From Gnetum montanum (lineage: Eukaryota; Streptophyta; Gnetopsida; Gnetales; Gnetaceae), in assembly GCA_015680685.1 (NCBI GenBank), contig MNCI01005835.1, positions 617,445 through 681,444 of the forward strand: a stretch of 64,000 nucleotides of DNA, given 5' to 3'. Shown here one piece after another: positions 24,416 through 36,663 of the stretch (positions are counted from its first letter, which is position 1; each line of letters begins with the position of its first letter). The notes under the pieces are model-generated. The model made no database searches and was not told the DNA's origin. It worked only from the letters and a program-made list of their open reading frames with translations. The position numbers and the translations under genes are program-made.

Positions 24416-26147
24416 TTCAAGAACTAATAAGTATTTTTTCCTTTTTTGTTTTACAATTTTTTATCATTTTCATATTTCTTTTGAAATTTTTTGATTCTTC
24501 ATATGTTTTCCATTTCTTAATATTTTTTCTTTTCTTTATATTTTTCTTTTTTCTTGAGACATTCTCTTTATGTTTTTATTAATAAAATTGCCAAGTCATG
24601 ATGCAAAAGTTAGCATTATGTGTTGGGTTTTTGTGCTATGCTATCAAGATGATTGAGTAAGTAATTGTGTAAAGTAGTGAGACCACCTCATCCATCCCTC
24701 CAATTCTTTGAATAAAAGGTCTTTTTCATGGAAATAATTTGGTTCTTCTTTTATGAAATTAAAATTCATCAATGATCATTATACCTTGAAGAAAGAGGAA
24801 ATGACCAAGTGGGAATGGCAAAGGGTGTGACCTCAAGGGGACTTGTTGAGTTGTCTTCTTAACTTCCTTCGTGTGGTTTATGACTCCTCTTGGAATGTAT
24901 CATCTCTCTTCCATTGACTAATAAAAAGAAAGTTCTATCTTTGCATGGTTTGGTTCCCATAAAAAAAACAAAAATAAAAAAATAGAAGAAAAGAAAAAAA
25001 ACAATAATGGGAATTCAAAGCACATCCCTTAGACATAATAATGGACTACAAGCATTGGTTATGGGGCTAAAAAGACATGTTACCCATACTTGAAGGCACC
25101 CCTCTAACTAAGGCCCTTCCTTCCTTATTCTCTTTTCTTTTCTTTTTGGAGTGATGATTGTTCTTTGAAGTGGTTGTGGACTCATGGTGGTCGGTAGAAG
25201 GGAACACATCAATGTGAGGTTACTATTCATGGTATGGACTTGGTTTGAACTTGGATTGATAAGTATGCTAATCATTTTACTCACATTTAGCATAAGAACC
25301 TATTGTGGACATGGTCAAGTACCTTACATCCCAATCTCTACAATCCCTTCTCATCCCATTATTCACCTCACTATTGCATAAGATTATAAAACTTTTGGTT
25401 TTCTGTAGTATAGTACAACATCCCAACCACGACAATTGTATGTTGTTTGGAACAAAGGCATGATCTACATTTATCTTCTAGGGTGCCCATAAACATATAT
25501 AGAAGTGGTTATGTAAGAGCATTATGGTAGGAGCCTACTTTAGGGAGGACCCACTTGAATAACTTTTGTTGATCATGGCTTTGAACTAACCTCACATCTT
25601 CCAAAACATCAATGATTGTTTCTCTGAATTTATCATGATTTTGGGACTACTTCTCATCTGTTGCATTAATTTTTTCTGCTTTTCTATTTCCATATCAATT
25701 AATATTTCTTGGACATCTTCTGAATTAGACCTTTGGTTTCCATTGTTCAAAAACCTATGTGCTTCCAGAGTTATGCTTATTAGTCATGGGGGCTAGGGAT
25801 GTCTACTTTAAAATTTTTGAAATTTTTCCAACATCCTATTTTTGAACATCATGGTAACTAGCAGTAATTGATCAAAATAATGTGGATAGCTTGATGATTT
25901 TAGTTACCTCATAACCTTGGGCATAGTATGCTGTAATCACCTTATGCTTAAATGAAAACTAAGGGATTTGAAAAGGGTTAATTATTAAGGAAAATTTACC
26001 AAAGCTAATGTTGATCCTTTGGTGACTACAACTGATTATACAAGAAATGCCTAAGGAAGAAGATCAACTAGCTTTTTTTCTAGAGGACTTCTAGTGTTAG
26101 CTCTTACTTTCTATGAATGGGTATTATAGACTACTCATTTCTCATAA
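24416..26147 (+). other. Intermodule of element 4 and junction with element 5
   Basis: T-rich repeats (24425-24560), then sequence matching element A 36840-37745, including GGGTGTGACCTCAAGGGGAC and the conserved block CTTTAGGGAGGACCCAC (25538-25554). A second PPT-like tract TTAGTCATGGGGGC lies at 25780-25793. Similarity to A fades after about 25.9 kb. The last 50 bp (TATGAATGGGTATTATAG, then CTCAT) resemble the end of a decayed LTR. No ORFx follows, so element 4 is truncated here. Confidence 0.55.
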
Positions 26148-26167
26148 TTGGTGTTGTTTCTAGGGAC
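26148..26167 (+). promoter_or_regulatory. Decayed primer binding site, element 5
   Basis: TTGGTGTTGTTTCTAGGGAC, aligned with TTGGCACTGTTGCCAGGGAC of element 2. It lies 132 bp upstream of a gag ATG, the same spacing as in element 2. Confidence 0.6.
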
Positions 26168-29100
26168 TTTAGTTAGCCAGATGTGCTATTTGGAAGTTAG
26201 TGAAATTATTCAATGATGTTGTAAAGAACTTGAAAGTTAACATCATTAAGAAAAATAATAATAACAATAAGAGCACACTATTTTCCTTCTAATCTAATAT
26301 GGGTTCTTCTCACAGTGGAGATTCTGCATCATTGTATGAAGGTGGATCTAATCAACAAAGGTGTGAATGGTCAAAATCACCAGTGTCCCAACAATGCAAA
26401 GTACTATATACTCATCCCAATGAGTATGTGCTAGACTTTACCTTCATCCTACATCAGGATGAACAATTGTAGTGGAAGGACATGGAGGAGAACATTGTGC
26501 TACTACATGAAAGAGAAGTTCCTACGATGCTACCCCAAACACTTATGAAATTTGGCATACAGGGGTTCAATGCTGAATACATTATGCAGGACCATGACTA
26601 TCAAGATTATCATCCCATAGAGGCACAATGTAAGAAAGATCAACAATAGGAGATGTGCTATGAGGTGCCAAAGGGAAAATAGTTCACAAACCCCTTATTC
26701 CTACTAGGCCAAAAGGAAGGTAAGGATCCCTTCTCTAGGGATTCTCAAAACACTGAATCTCCTTTCTTCTTCTTTGAGGAAGGAGGCCCTAACAAGAATT
26801 TATAGTCCATTATAAGCAATCCTAGTTTGGGAAAGAATGGGTCTCATGACCATGGGGGCTTCAAAGGAGGGAGTCAAGGTAGAAACCAAGATAAGCAGTA
26901 AGATAAAGATAGACATGGTGAATGTGGTCATGACCTAAGGAGAGGGAGTAGCAGGCACTATTCTGGTGTTATCTTTCCTCCCTCTTCACCTTCGACATCA
27001 TCATCTTCTTCCTCCTCTAGCATAATTGTGGGGCCTGCTGGAATAGTAGAGACTAGGGATCTAGAAAATCAGGGGAGGCTCACCACCATGAATGAAGGGA
27101 TAATAAAGGACATAATAGGCATAATGCCCATCAGAGGAGCTACGACTATGACAAGATTTTTCTTATAATAAGAAACATGCTAAACATTGCAGAGGCTATG
27201 AGACTTCCAATAAGGCATGTGAAAGATAGCAAAATCAAATGGTTGGATATGAACAATATCCTCAAGTTCAAAGGAGGATACAACTCAAATCTATGAAATT
27301 ATCTTCAAGCCTTTCATGATACCTATGTCTTGCAAAAGATTGAAAAAAATGCCAAAAACTAAAGCTATTCCTAAGGATATTCATTAAGGATGCTAACAGT
27401 TGGTACTTATTCTTAGAACCAGAATCAATTAGATAATGGAGTACGATGCTTGAACTTTTCAATGACAAGTATCAAACATACTCTCAAGTGCATAATCTAA
27501 GGAAACATATCCAAGGGTGGAGAAAAGAAACACATGAATCCTTGAATGTTTCCATTGAAAGATATTACTCTCTATTGCACAGGTACCTAGGTCGTGACTT
27601 TTCTTAAAGGGAGCAGCTCTACCATATCATAAACAAGCTTCAAACAAAAACAAGGAGAAGTATTGGGATCTATGCCCAAGGGAGACTTTCAGAATTAAGG
27701 GTCCATCAGATCCAAAGGCTAATTGAGTAGGTGGTCAAAGAAGAATATGAGTTGAGGAAGAGAGAAAGTGTGAAGAAGTACAACTAGGATCCTTCCATCC
27801 GAAAAAGGAAAGTTTAATTTTGTGCCAACATGGAGGAGGCATCACTTAATGAAGTTGTGCAATGTAAAACCTTACCAATTTAAAAATATATTTCTAAAAT
27901 ATCAACCAAGGTAGATAAAATGTAGGATTCATTGAATGAGAGGTTCCAAACTACTCTTAGGATTGTAGAAGAGTCCAAAGAACAAAGTAGTGGTCATGAT
28001 CGAAGGAGAATGAAAGAACTTGAACATGCCCATCAAAGGGATAAGGGCAAAGCTATTGCCATTGAGGAGGTTGTGGAATATGAAACAAATGATGATGGTG
28101 GATGTGACATTTTCCAATATGAACATCCTAAGGGATGTTGCCCAATTATGTCACACTTGCAAGAATTTCGGGTTGTGCACTGAATCCTAGATTAGCAAGA
28201 AGGCAAGCACCTAGGAGGTTGCCTTATCTTCAAGGAAACTATAAGAAATTCCACCAACTATTTGAGTGGATCTCCACCCGAACCTTGTGAGTAGTACCAA
28301 TAGTGGCAGCACCCATAGTCATGAGGGATGCCACCACCAAGACAATAGTAATCTTACTAGTAGTTAGATCCATATGGATACTATGTTCAACAACCAATTT
28401 CTTCATGTGACTCTTCTAATCACACATCTTTCAAGCACCACTACTACCCTCCTAAATACTACAGATCTCAATCTCCAAGAAGCGAATCCCCATTTCCATT
28501 CTACCCTTCTCATCCTTCTATAGTTGTGCCTCCACCCTCAACTCAATTATCACTAGCTCCATCCATGCACAGTGAGATTGCTACCTAGCCATAGTAAAGA
28601 AACACCACAAGAGCTATTAACTTATAGTTGGCTTTCCAGTCAAGTGCTTCAAAAAATAAACCTTGAAAAATACCTTTATTCTAAACCAATAGTTCTTGTA
28701 AGCCCACAATGAAACCTATGGCTAATGACCCTGCTTCTTCATCATCCTCTGCTACATTATTTGAGAACCCTTCAAACCAAATGCCTCTTAAGGTCCACAC
28801 TCTAATGTTGACCCATGCCATCATGGATATGATTAAGGTTGGCAACCTTCCCAAGAAAGGATTTTATCCTAGGAGTCCCATAACTTATTTGTAAATTGCT
28901 TTTTCAGAGATTTTCAAGGCTCTTTTGGACTTAGATTCTAGTGTAAATTTGATCTTCCATGAAATGTATAAAGCCTAGAACCTACCTTCATTAAAGAAGA
29001 GCAACATTTGTCTTGAGTTGGTAGATTAGTCAATCACCATTCCCTTGGGACTAGTGGAGGAAACTATGACCACCATATGTAGGTGGTCATATCCTACTAA

Positions 29101-32100
29101 CTTCCTAGTGATTCATCTAGATAACTACAAGGGGGACTTTCCAATCATCATGAGAAGGGCTTGGTTGAGCACAATAGATGCACAACTGGGAATCAGAGAC
29201 CTCTCCTTGGAAATTTCCAAGGAGAATGAATTTGGAAAGATTGAGAGGAAGCACATTCTATGCATCATGTACAGTGACATAGGGTGCAACTATGTGTAGA
29301 AATTATGAACCATGAAAAGCACATCAATTACAACATGCAGGCAATGTGTCGATGTGACAAAAATCCAAAGGTGCCTATATGTAGTAATCACAAAATAAGT
29401 GGACATCTAGTGGCTGACAATTGATGTAGAATGTAGTTCAATAATATGCATGGAACTAACTGAGAGCCTTACGAGTGCCTACATTGAAGGCATGAATGAA
29501 CTGGAGCAAGTTCAATGCCAACTCTCTAATAATGAACCTAATAATACTAGATGGGGAGAGTTAGAGATCCCTGAAAGCTTTAAACAAGAGTCCCTTAAGT
29601 TGAAAACTTTGTCAGCTATAATGGAGTATGATTTTCTAAAAAATGGCAGGTTTATCATTATCAATGTCAATCTTTCTCCTTTGGAGAAAAAGAAGCTATT
29701 GGAGGTGATCAAAAAATGGCCAACAGCTTTTGCTAGGTCATATTCTAAACTTACTAGAATTTATTCTAGGATATGCCAAGACTGCATCTACGTTCCTTCC
29801 ATTAAGCCAAAGACGTAGTTGTAGTAGTGATTGAATCCCAAACTAAACCAAATCATGAAAAAGGAGATTGAATAACTCCTCAAGGTAGGGTTCATCTATC
29901 CCATTGCAAATAGTGAGTGGGTTAGTCCACTTGTGATAGTGCCAAAGAAGGGTGGCAAATGGAGTGTTTGTATCAATTTTAGGTTATTAAACATGGCAAC
30001 ATATGAGGATCACTTTCCATTACCATTTGTGGACAAGGTATTGGACACCATTTTTGGGCATTGCCACTATAGCTTTCTAGATGGTTATAGTGGTTATAAC
30101 CAAATTCAAATTGCACCTGAGGATCAAGCAAAAATAACATTCATGAGTCCCTAGGGAACATTTGCATATAGAAAGATGCCTTTTGGCCTCTATAATGTCC
30201 CTACCACATTCTAATGCCTTGTCCTAAGCATCTTTCAATAATAGATTGGTAGGAGGGTAGAAGTCTTCATGGATAACTTCTTCACCTATGGGGCTACATT
30301 TGAGCAAGTCTTGGACCATCTTAAGCAAGTGCTAAAAAGGTGTGTGGAGAAAAACCTTAGGCTTAACTTGCAAAAAAGCCACTTGATGCTCTAGGAAGGC
30401 ATTGTGTTGGGGCACAAAATATCAAAAAAAGGGATCAAGGTCGACATTGAAAAAATAAGGATCATCCAAGAAATTACCAGATAGCCAAAAGCTATCAAAG
30501 ATGGAGGTCATTCCTTGGACACACTAGCTATTATTAACGATTCATTAAGAATATCTCTAAGATCGCTAAACCGTTAGTGGAGCTAACAAGGAATGCGAAT
30601 ATGCATTCCATCAACTCAAAGAGGAGCTTGTGGAAACTCCAATTCTATGAGCACCTAATTAGTCTAGACCTTTTCATATCATGATGGATACATTGAATTA
30701 TGTCTTGGGAGTCATGCTCATGTAGTTGGATGATCAAAAATGTCCTTACTACATCCATTGTGTGAGCAGAAGCATTGTGGGTGTACAACTAAACTACATC
30801 ACAATAGAAAAAGAATTGATGGTAGTGGTGTTCACCTTGGAGAAATTCAAGCACTATGTGCTTAAGTACAAGGTGTTTGTGCACACAAACCATAGTGTAA
30901 TCCGGTTCCTAATAAACAAACCAACAGTGAGCCCTCATGTCATACAATGGCTAGTGATCCTGCAGGAATTCAATTTCATGATGGTAGATAAAAAAAATTG
31001 AGAAAATGATTGTTGACCACTTATCTCAGTTTCAATGGAACAACAAAGAAGAGGAGAGCTCATTGTTAGATCAATTTCCTAATGAACTTCTCTTTGTTAG
31101 GGATATAACTAAACAAATTCCTATTGAACCCCATTGGTGTAATCACATTCTCACCTATCTTCCCACTCAGAAGATGCCATAGGAGTGGGATCATAGGAAA
31201 AAATAATAATTTCTTCACTAGGTGAAATGCTTCATGGAAATCAATGGACATCTTTACAAGGTGTGCATCAATGGCCTAGTTCATTGCTGTGTTGCTAAAG
31301 CTGATCAACTACATGTTCTCCAAGATGCTCATGAGGGTCCTTGTGGGGGCCACTATGCTGAGAGATGCATGACCATTAAGATCCTCATGGTAGGATATTA
31401 TTGGCCAACACTTTTAACTGTCACTTACCACTTTATTTGCTCTTGTGAATGCTTCTAATATGATGGTGGAAGGACTGCTCCTATAGAGGGAATCCAACAG
31501 TGGATCCAACTGCTAGAATCCTTCAACATATAGGGCATTGAATTCATGGATCTCATCACATCTATGTAGAATGAAAATGCATACATCATAGTTGTTGTTG
31601 ACTATTATACGAAATGGGTAGAAGCTGCAGCTATCACTAATTGCACATCTTCCATGGTTGCTCGGTTTGTACAACAATATGTTGTAAATAGGTTTGGAAT
31701 GCCATGTGTACTTATTTTGATAATGGTACTCATTTCATAGGCACTACCCTTTGGAAGCTCATGCAATGCTTAGAGGTTGAACATAAAATAACAACACCCT
31801 ACCACCCCCAAGCCAATATTTAAGCTAAGGTTACAAATAGGGAAATAACAAAAATATTCACAAGAACCATTAGTAAATATAGGAGGGACTGGAGCATGAA
31901 ACTCAACAATGCCCTTTGGGCCTAGCGCTCCATTTGGAAACTTCCTATTGGTTACTCTCCGTATGAGCTTGTGTATGAAAAATTTCCAACACTTCCAATT
32001 CAAGCTAAGCTTCATACACTATCAACAGCTTGTGGCCTTGACCTTAACCCAAGTCTAGCATAAAAAGAAAGATTGATGAACCTCAACTTGCTAGACTTGA

Positions 32101-32203
32101 ACTAATTGGTAGCCTTATCATCTAATAAGTTACACAAGGCATTCAACAAGCAATACCATGACCTTAGAATATGGAAAGTAAAATTTCAACCAAGAGATAA
32201 GGN

Positions 32204-32369
32204 ATTTAAAGTCATACCCTTGTCTATCCATTTAATCCTTCCCATGTTTAGAAGCTTCCAAGGTTATAAATTTGTTAAAAGTTTCACTTTAGAAGGAACT
32301 GCATATTTCTAAAACAAGCGAATACCATAGAGTTTTCTAGATGGGTGGATGACATGGACTCACTACCTA
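32204..32369. other. 166-bp inverted copy bracketed by Ns, probable assembly error
   Basis: Single undetermined bases stand at 32203 and 32370. Between them the sequence is an exact reverse complement of 32842-33007 over all 166 bases. It interrupts the pol frame between FQPRD and PNKRLLINIQQIKPF, where other copies have continuous integrase C-terminal sequence. Confidence 0.85.
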
Positions 32370-32501
32370 NACCCAAACAAGAGACTTCTTATCAACATAC
32401 AACAAATCAAACCTTTCCATGAGCCTAAGAGTGCAAGTGACCAAAACACCTTAATGGATGGACAGGCATGCTCAATTTTTTGGATCACCTCCTTTCAACT
32501 C

Positions 32502-32516
32502 AATCATGAGGGAGAT
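32502..32516 (+). promoter_or_regulatory. PPT1 in the pol tail, element 5
   Basis: AATCATGAGGGAGAT encodes N-H-E-G-D, a mutated S-H-G-G-D tail. Confidence 0.45.
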
Positions 32517-32531
32517 CGCCATCCATGCTAA

Positions 32532-33625
32532 TCAATCAAAGTGGCTCCTCAATTTTTTGTTTTTCTATTTTTCATAATTTTTGTTCAATATCATATTTAG
32601 TACATTTTTCTCTTTCTTAAATCTTTTACAATTTATTTTATATTTTACTTTATGTTGTTTGGATTTTTCTAATGTTTTTCTTATGTTTGTTTTGTTTTTC
32701 TTTATTGCCTCCAAGACTAAGTGTAACTATAGTTGTTGATTGATGGTGGTTTGTACTATAATGTTATTTGATTACTAATGTCTAATTCTATCTTTGAATT
32801 TTGGTATTAATAACTAAGACATGGTTTCTTTTTCATGATAATAGGTAGTGAGTCCATGTCATCCACCCATCTAGAAAACTCTATGGTATTCGCTTGTTTT
32901 AGAAATATGCAGTTCCTTCTAAAGTGAAACTTTTAACAAATTTATAACCTTGGAAGCTTCTAAACATGGGAAGGATTAAATGGATAGACAAGGGTATGAC
33001 TTTAAATGGATTTGATGCTCTTTGTACTTACCTACCCTCTTGGATGCATGAGTGTTTCCATGGATTTCTTACCATTCTACTATCAACCAATAATAGGAAG
33101 CTAAAATTCTTTGCATCGTGTGGTTCCTAATAAAAAGTACAAAAAAAAAACAACAACAATAATGGGAATTCAAAGCACACCCCTTAGACTAAATAATGGG
33201 CTACAAGCACTAGTTATGGAACTAGAAAGACATGTTACCCATGCCTACAAGTCCCCTCTAACTAAGGCCCATCTCACTTCCTACTTCTCTTTTCTTCTCT
33301 TTTAGGAATGGTGTGTGATTCATGGGGTCATTCTTGTGCCTTGGATGGATTGGTCTTGGAGTATCAATGCGAAGTCACTAAAAGTGGTTGGTTTTGATTC
33401 AAACTAAGGATGAATGTTATCAAGTCATATTAACTACAAAATCCATAACAAACTTCATGTGACCATTATACAAGACTCCATTCCACTCTTCACCTCATCC
33501 ATCCATGCTTTCCATAAGTCACCTCACTGTCATTTTTCATATTTTGTTCAATGTCTTAGTTTGATGTGTAAAAATTCTTAGATAGTTTCTTACAGGATTT
33601 AGTCTTTAACTTTCCACAACCATTA
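32532..33625 (+). other. Intermodule of element 5, first part
   Basis: T-rich stretch (32560-32700), then sequence parallel to 24600-25400 (element 4) and 36880-37560 (element A), for example AAAGACATGTTACCCATGCC at 33225-33244. It is cut at 33630 by element A and resumes at 42576. Confidence 0.65.
32842..33007. repeat. Native copy of the 166-bp inverted segment
   Basis: It fits its surroundings: GTGAGTCCATGTCATCCACC here parallels CAGTGAGCCCACTACATCCA of element A near 36876. So this copy is in its proper place and 32204-32369 is the misplaced one. Confidence 0.75.
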
Positions 33626-33630
33626 ATCAT
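33626..33630. repeat. Target-site duplication ATCAT (left), element A
   Basis: ATCAT before the LTR; the same pentamer follows the 3' LTR at 42571-42575. Confidence 0.93.
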
Positions 33631-34571
33631 TGATGAGACGCGGTTTGCATCAGCTGCGATATCACATCCCCCGCGATATCCCAGTCAGCTGCAATTTCTA
33701 TAAATATGAGGCAGCTTTCCCTCATTTGACATCCTAGCTTTAGTGTAGCGAAGCTCTGGCAGTTTGATCCCTCCAGAGTTACAATTTTCCCATGTTTGCC
33801 CGTAGTGTGGTAAATGTGATTGTACGGTGTCTTTATTCGAGTGTGCCGTACTTGGACACGCACATGACCGGCAATAAAGATCGAGATTACTTCATCATTG
33901 TAGCATTCACTTAGTTTATTTATTGTTATTCATTTCATGTTATTTATTGCTTTCATAGCGCGGTGTAAGTACGACTTGACTACGAGCATCTACGGGTGTG
34001 TACGGCTAGTTAAGGAATCGGTTACTTATCGCGATTAGTCTCTCAACCCTAAACTCCTAGAAGCGGAACGAGTACTACTTGATTACGAGCATTAAGTGTG
34101 ACTGCTTGGTAGCCCAGTGGTGTAGCTAGGGGGATCTACGCTTGGTAACCCAGTGGCGTATTTCGGGTCTGCGCTTGGTAATCCCAGTGGCGTACCTAGG
34201 CCTATGCTTGGTAGTCCCAGTGGCAGTCGTGCACGAAGTCCAAGATGTGTACGGTTGATCAAGGAATTGGTTGCTCGTCACACTTAGGCTAGATTAGATT
34301 TTCTTACCTTTTCCCTCATAGCTTAGATTTAGTTAAATATTATTTTCCACTGCCATCAGGAGTATCGTTAGAATTAGAATACATCATACACCTCATCTAG
34401 ACTAAACCATACGTGACATATGCAAAACTAGTCTAGATGGGAAGACAGCGAACTGCGACCTAAGGCTAACTATCTAGGTGCCACAACTAGTCCATCTGTG
34501 GAGTTCGACCAGATCGCGCGTGCGACGCTCGTTTCGTATGGTTGAGTGTAGGGGTACCTCGCCACTCATCA
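33631..34571 (+). repeat. 5' LTR of element A
   Basis: 941 bp, TGATGAGACGCGG to CCACTCATCA. TATA box TATAAATA at 33699-33706; AATAAAG signal near 33866. U3 keeps only a remnant of the palindrome array seen in the 3' LTR. Confidence 0.93.
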
Positions 34572-34591
34572 TTGGCGCCGTTGCCGGGGAT
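34572..34591 (+). promoter_or_regulatory. Primer binding site, element A
   Basis: TTGGCGCCGTTGCCGGGGAT complements the 3' end of plant tRNA-Asp, the primer type usual for Athila-group elements. Confidence 0.88.
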
Positions 34592-34691
34592 GGTGCTAGT
34601 TATCTAGATTAGTTATATCATACAAGGTCGCTCTAAAGAACTTAACGATATATTTTTCAGAAAATAATAATTATTAAAAAGTCACACAACA

Positions 34692-36663
34692 ATGTCTCTC
34701 TGACAAGATGATAATAACGCCACACTTAGTGAGGAAGTTCATTGGAGAACCAACGAACTATATGACGATGAAGATTGGAGTATACAACCTGAAGTGGGAG
34801 ATTCTTATAAGCATGAACGAAAACAACGTCATCATAACACACGAAGACATAACTTATCCGATGACGATGAACCCCCACTGGCCACTACAAGCCTAACGCA
34901 AATACAAGAGGCTGTTCGAATCTCACGTAGGCATCGTAAAGAGAGCCGACTACCCAGGCTCGATTTAAATAACTTTCCAAACTTTTCAGGAGTCTATGAC
35001 TTAGATCCGCATCAACATTTACTAGCCTTCTACGATGCCTGCATATGGAATAACATTGATAACAGTTGGTAAAAACTGAAGCTCTTTCCTATGACACTCG
35101 TTGATCAAGCTAAAGTATGGTATAGATCGTTAAAACCAAATTCAATATGACGCTGGTCAACAATGGTAGAGGTCTTTAACGAAAAATATCAAACCTACGC
35201 AAGAGTGTCAGCCTTGAGGAAACAAATCCAAGGATGGAAACAAGAAAAATATGAACCTTTGGACATGGCCTTAGAACGATATTATTCACTGTTGAACAAC
35301 TGTCCAGGCCATGGGTTGTCCGAGGAAAGGCTAATGTACCATATCATTGACAGGCTCCGTAATGAAACAAGAGGGACCTTAGGAACGTATGCCCGAGGTC
35401 AACTATACAACCTACGAACCCATCAAATCCAAGAGCTTGTTAAGCGGGTAGCAAAAGAAGAAGGAGAATTAGCTATATGGGAGAGTGTTGAAAAACATCA
35501 ACGGGACCAAAATCTTAACTCAACAAAGGTCCATGATCATACAAAGGAGAAATCAAAAAATCTCAAGGTGGAAACATCATCTTTGCCAATACAAAAATTG
35601 TTAGAAGAAGCCGAGGCAAAGATCAATAAGATGTTGGAATGGATGAAGTGAAGAATTTGTCAACAACATTGGAGATAGAGTTTTCACAACCCAAGAAGCA
35701 GGGCGAAATAGTAGACATTCGGAAAGAAGGAATGAAGGGAATAAGTGCTCAACTACCAATCTTACATATGAATGCAACATATGCCTGTACGATCACCCCA
35801 AAGGCCGATGCCCAATATTGTTACATCTACATGAGCATTGGGGAAACACGTTACATCCAGAGTTCGTACAGAGATATTGTGTTAGACCACAGTGACAACA
35901 ATCCTAGTCGTGGGGGAATCCACCCTTAGACTGGAGGCTCCCTTCACATTTTCCGAATCCAAATGCTTACAACGTTCAACATCCTGTTTCTTCAATTGGG
36001 CCACCATACTCTATCTCACCACAATACCATTCTTCACAATACCATCAACCCATACCTCCAACACAACCACCACCTTGTGCACCTTATCCTCCTCCTAACT
36101 TTCAACATTCTTATCCTTTCCCTCCTTCCACAATGCCACCAACTGTTCCTAAGGTGTTTGTACCACTGCAACCCATGAACAACACTTGTGTTGCTGCTAC
36201 TAACAGCAGTGAAGAACCTCAGCAACATCAAAGACGTCCTTTCTTTAAACTCGGCCATAGGAAGGGACAACATAACTCTGAGGCCACTGCATCTTCCAAC
36301 CTAGCACAATTCCAACAATGTGGTGCATCCTTACCTTCGAACCCATCGCCTCATGTACCTTCATCAGGGCCACCAACTAACACTCCAACAACCACAAGGC
36401 CCAATGAACACAACCATGGGAGGCATTAGCCCAATCCTTGCATACCATCTAACGGTCCTAAACATCATAGTGGGTCAACTCATTATCCGGGAACTACATC
36501 GTATGAAGTGCCCCACTGTGTTTATTACAAAGTGCGTAAAATCCAAGGGGATAAGTTTGGACCGGTGTCAATAATTCCAATATGCAAGGATCCTCATTCT
36601 TCATTTATTAATCCTTGCCATACTCAACCGTTTAGTTATGGGGGATACCCCCCATTTCAATGA
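34692..36663 (+). pseudogene. gag of element A
   Basis: The frame starts ATG TCT CTC TGA, so an early nonsense codon probably replaced CGA. It shows ESRLPRLDLNNFPNFSGVYD and DLDPHQHLLAFYDACIWNNI (about 34935-35065). The gag core MVEVFNEKYQTYARVSALRK to QELVKRVAKEEGELAIWE lies at 35163-35480. One frameshift lies between about 35651 and 35770. The shifted frame gives a knuckle CNICLYDHPKGRC (C-x2-C-x3-H-x4-C) at about 35773-35811. A P/Q/S-rich tail follows, then the end FSYGGYPPFQ. Gag makes the particle that packages element RNA. No protease follows. Confidence 0.75.
36632..36645 (+). promoter_or_regulatory. PPT1 in the gag tail, element A
   Basis: TTAGTTATGGGGGA, coding for S-Y-G-G; a degenerate copy of the 3' PPT. 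Confidence 0.5.

Larger units (their letters stand above)
26299..32531 (+). pseudogene. Decayed gag-pol of element 5
   Basis: Family-B-like polyprotein with many stops and several frameshifts. gag starts MGSSHSGDSASLYEGG and has THPNEYVLDFTFILHQDEQ. A knuckle-like CDIFQYEHPKGCC lies at about 28101-28139. A protease remnant (ALLDLDSSVNLIF, with D-S/T-G degraded) is near 28920-28960. RT spans about 29840-30430 (WVSPLVIVPKKGGKWSVCI, FLDGYSGYNQIQIAPEDQ; the catalytic YxDD reads VFMDNF). RNase H is at 30660-31010, an integrase HHCC-like region (CGGHYAERCMTIKILMVGYY) at 31320-31460, and an integrase core with VDYYTKWVEAA at about 31480-32200. The C-terminus ends LNHEGDRHPC. The stretch 32204-32369 is foreign to the frame. 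Confidence 0.75.

Noticed and set aside
29840-30430. RT of element 5 as an endogenous pararetrovirus
   Set aside because: It is followed by RNase H and a Ty3-type integrase with an HHCC-like region and sits behind a Ty3 gag and protease; no movement protein or coat domain is seen.
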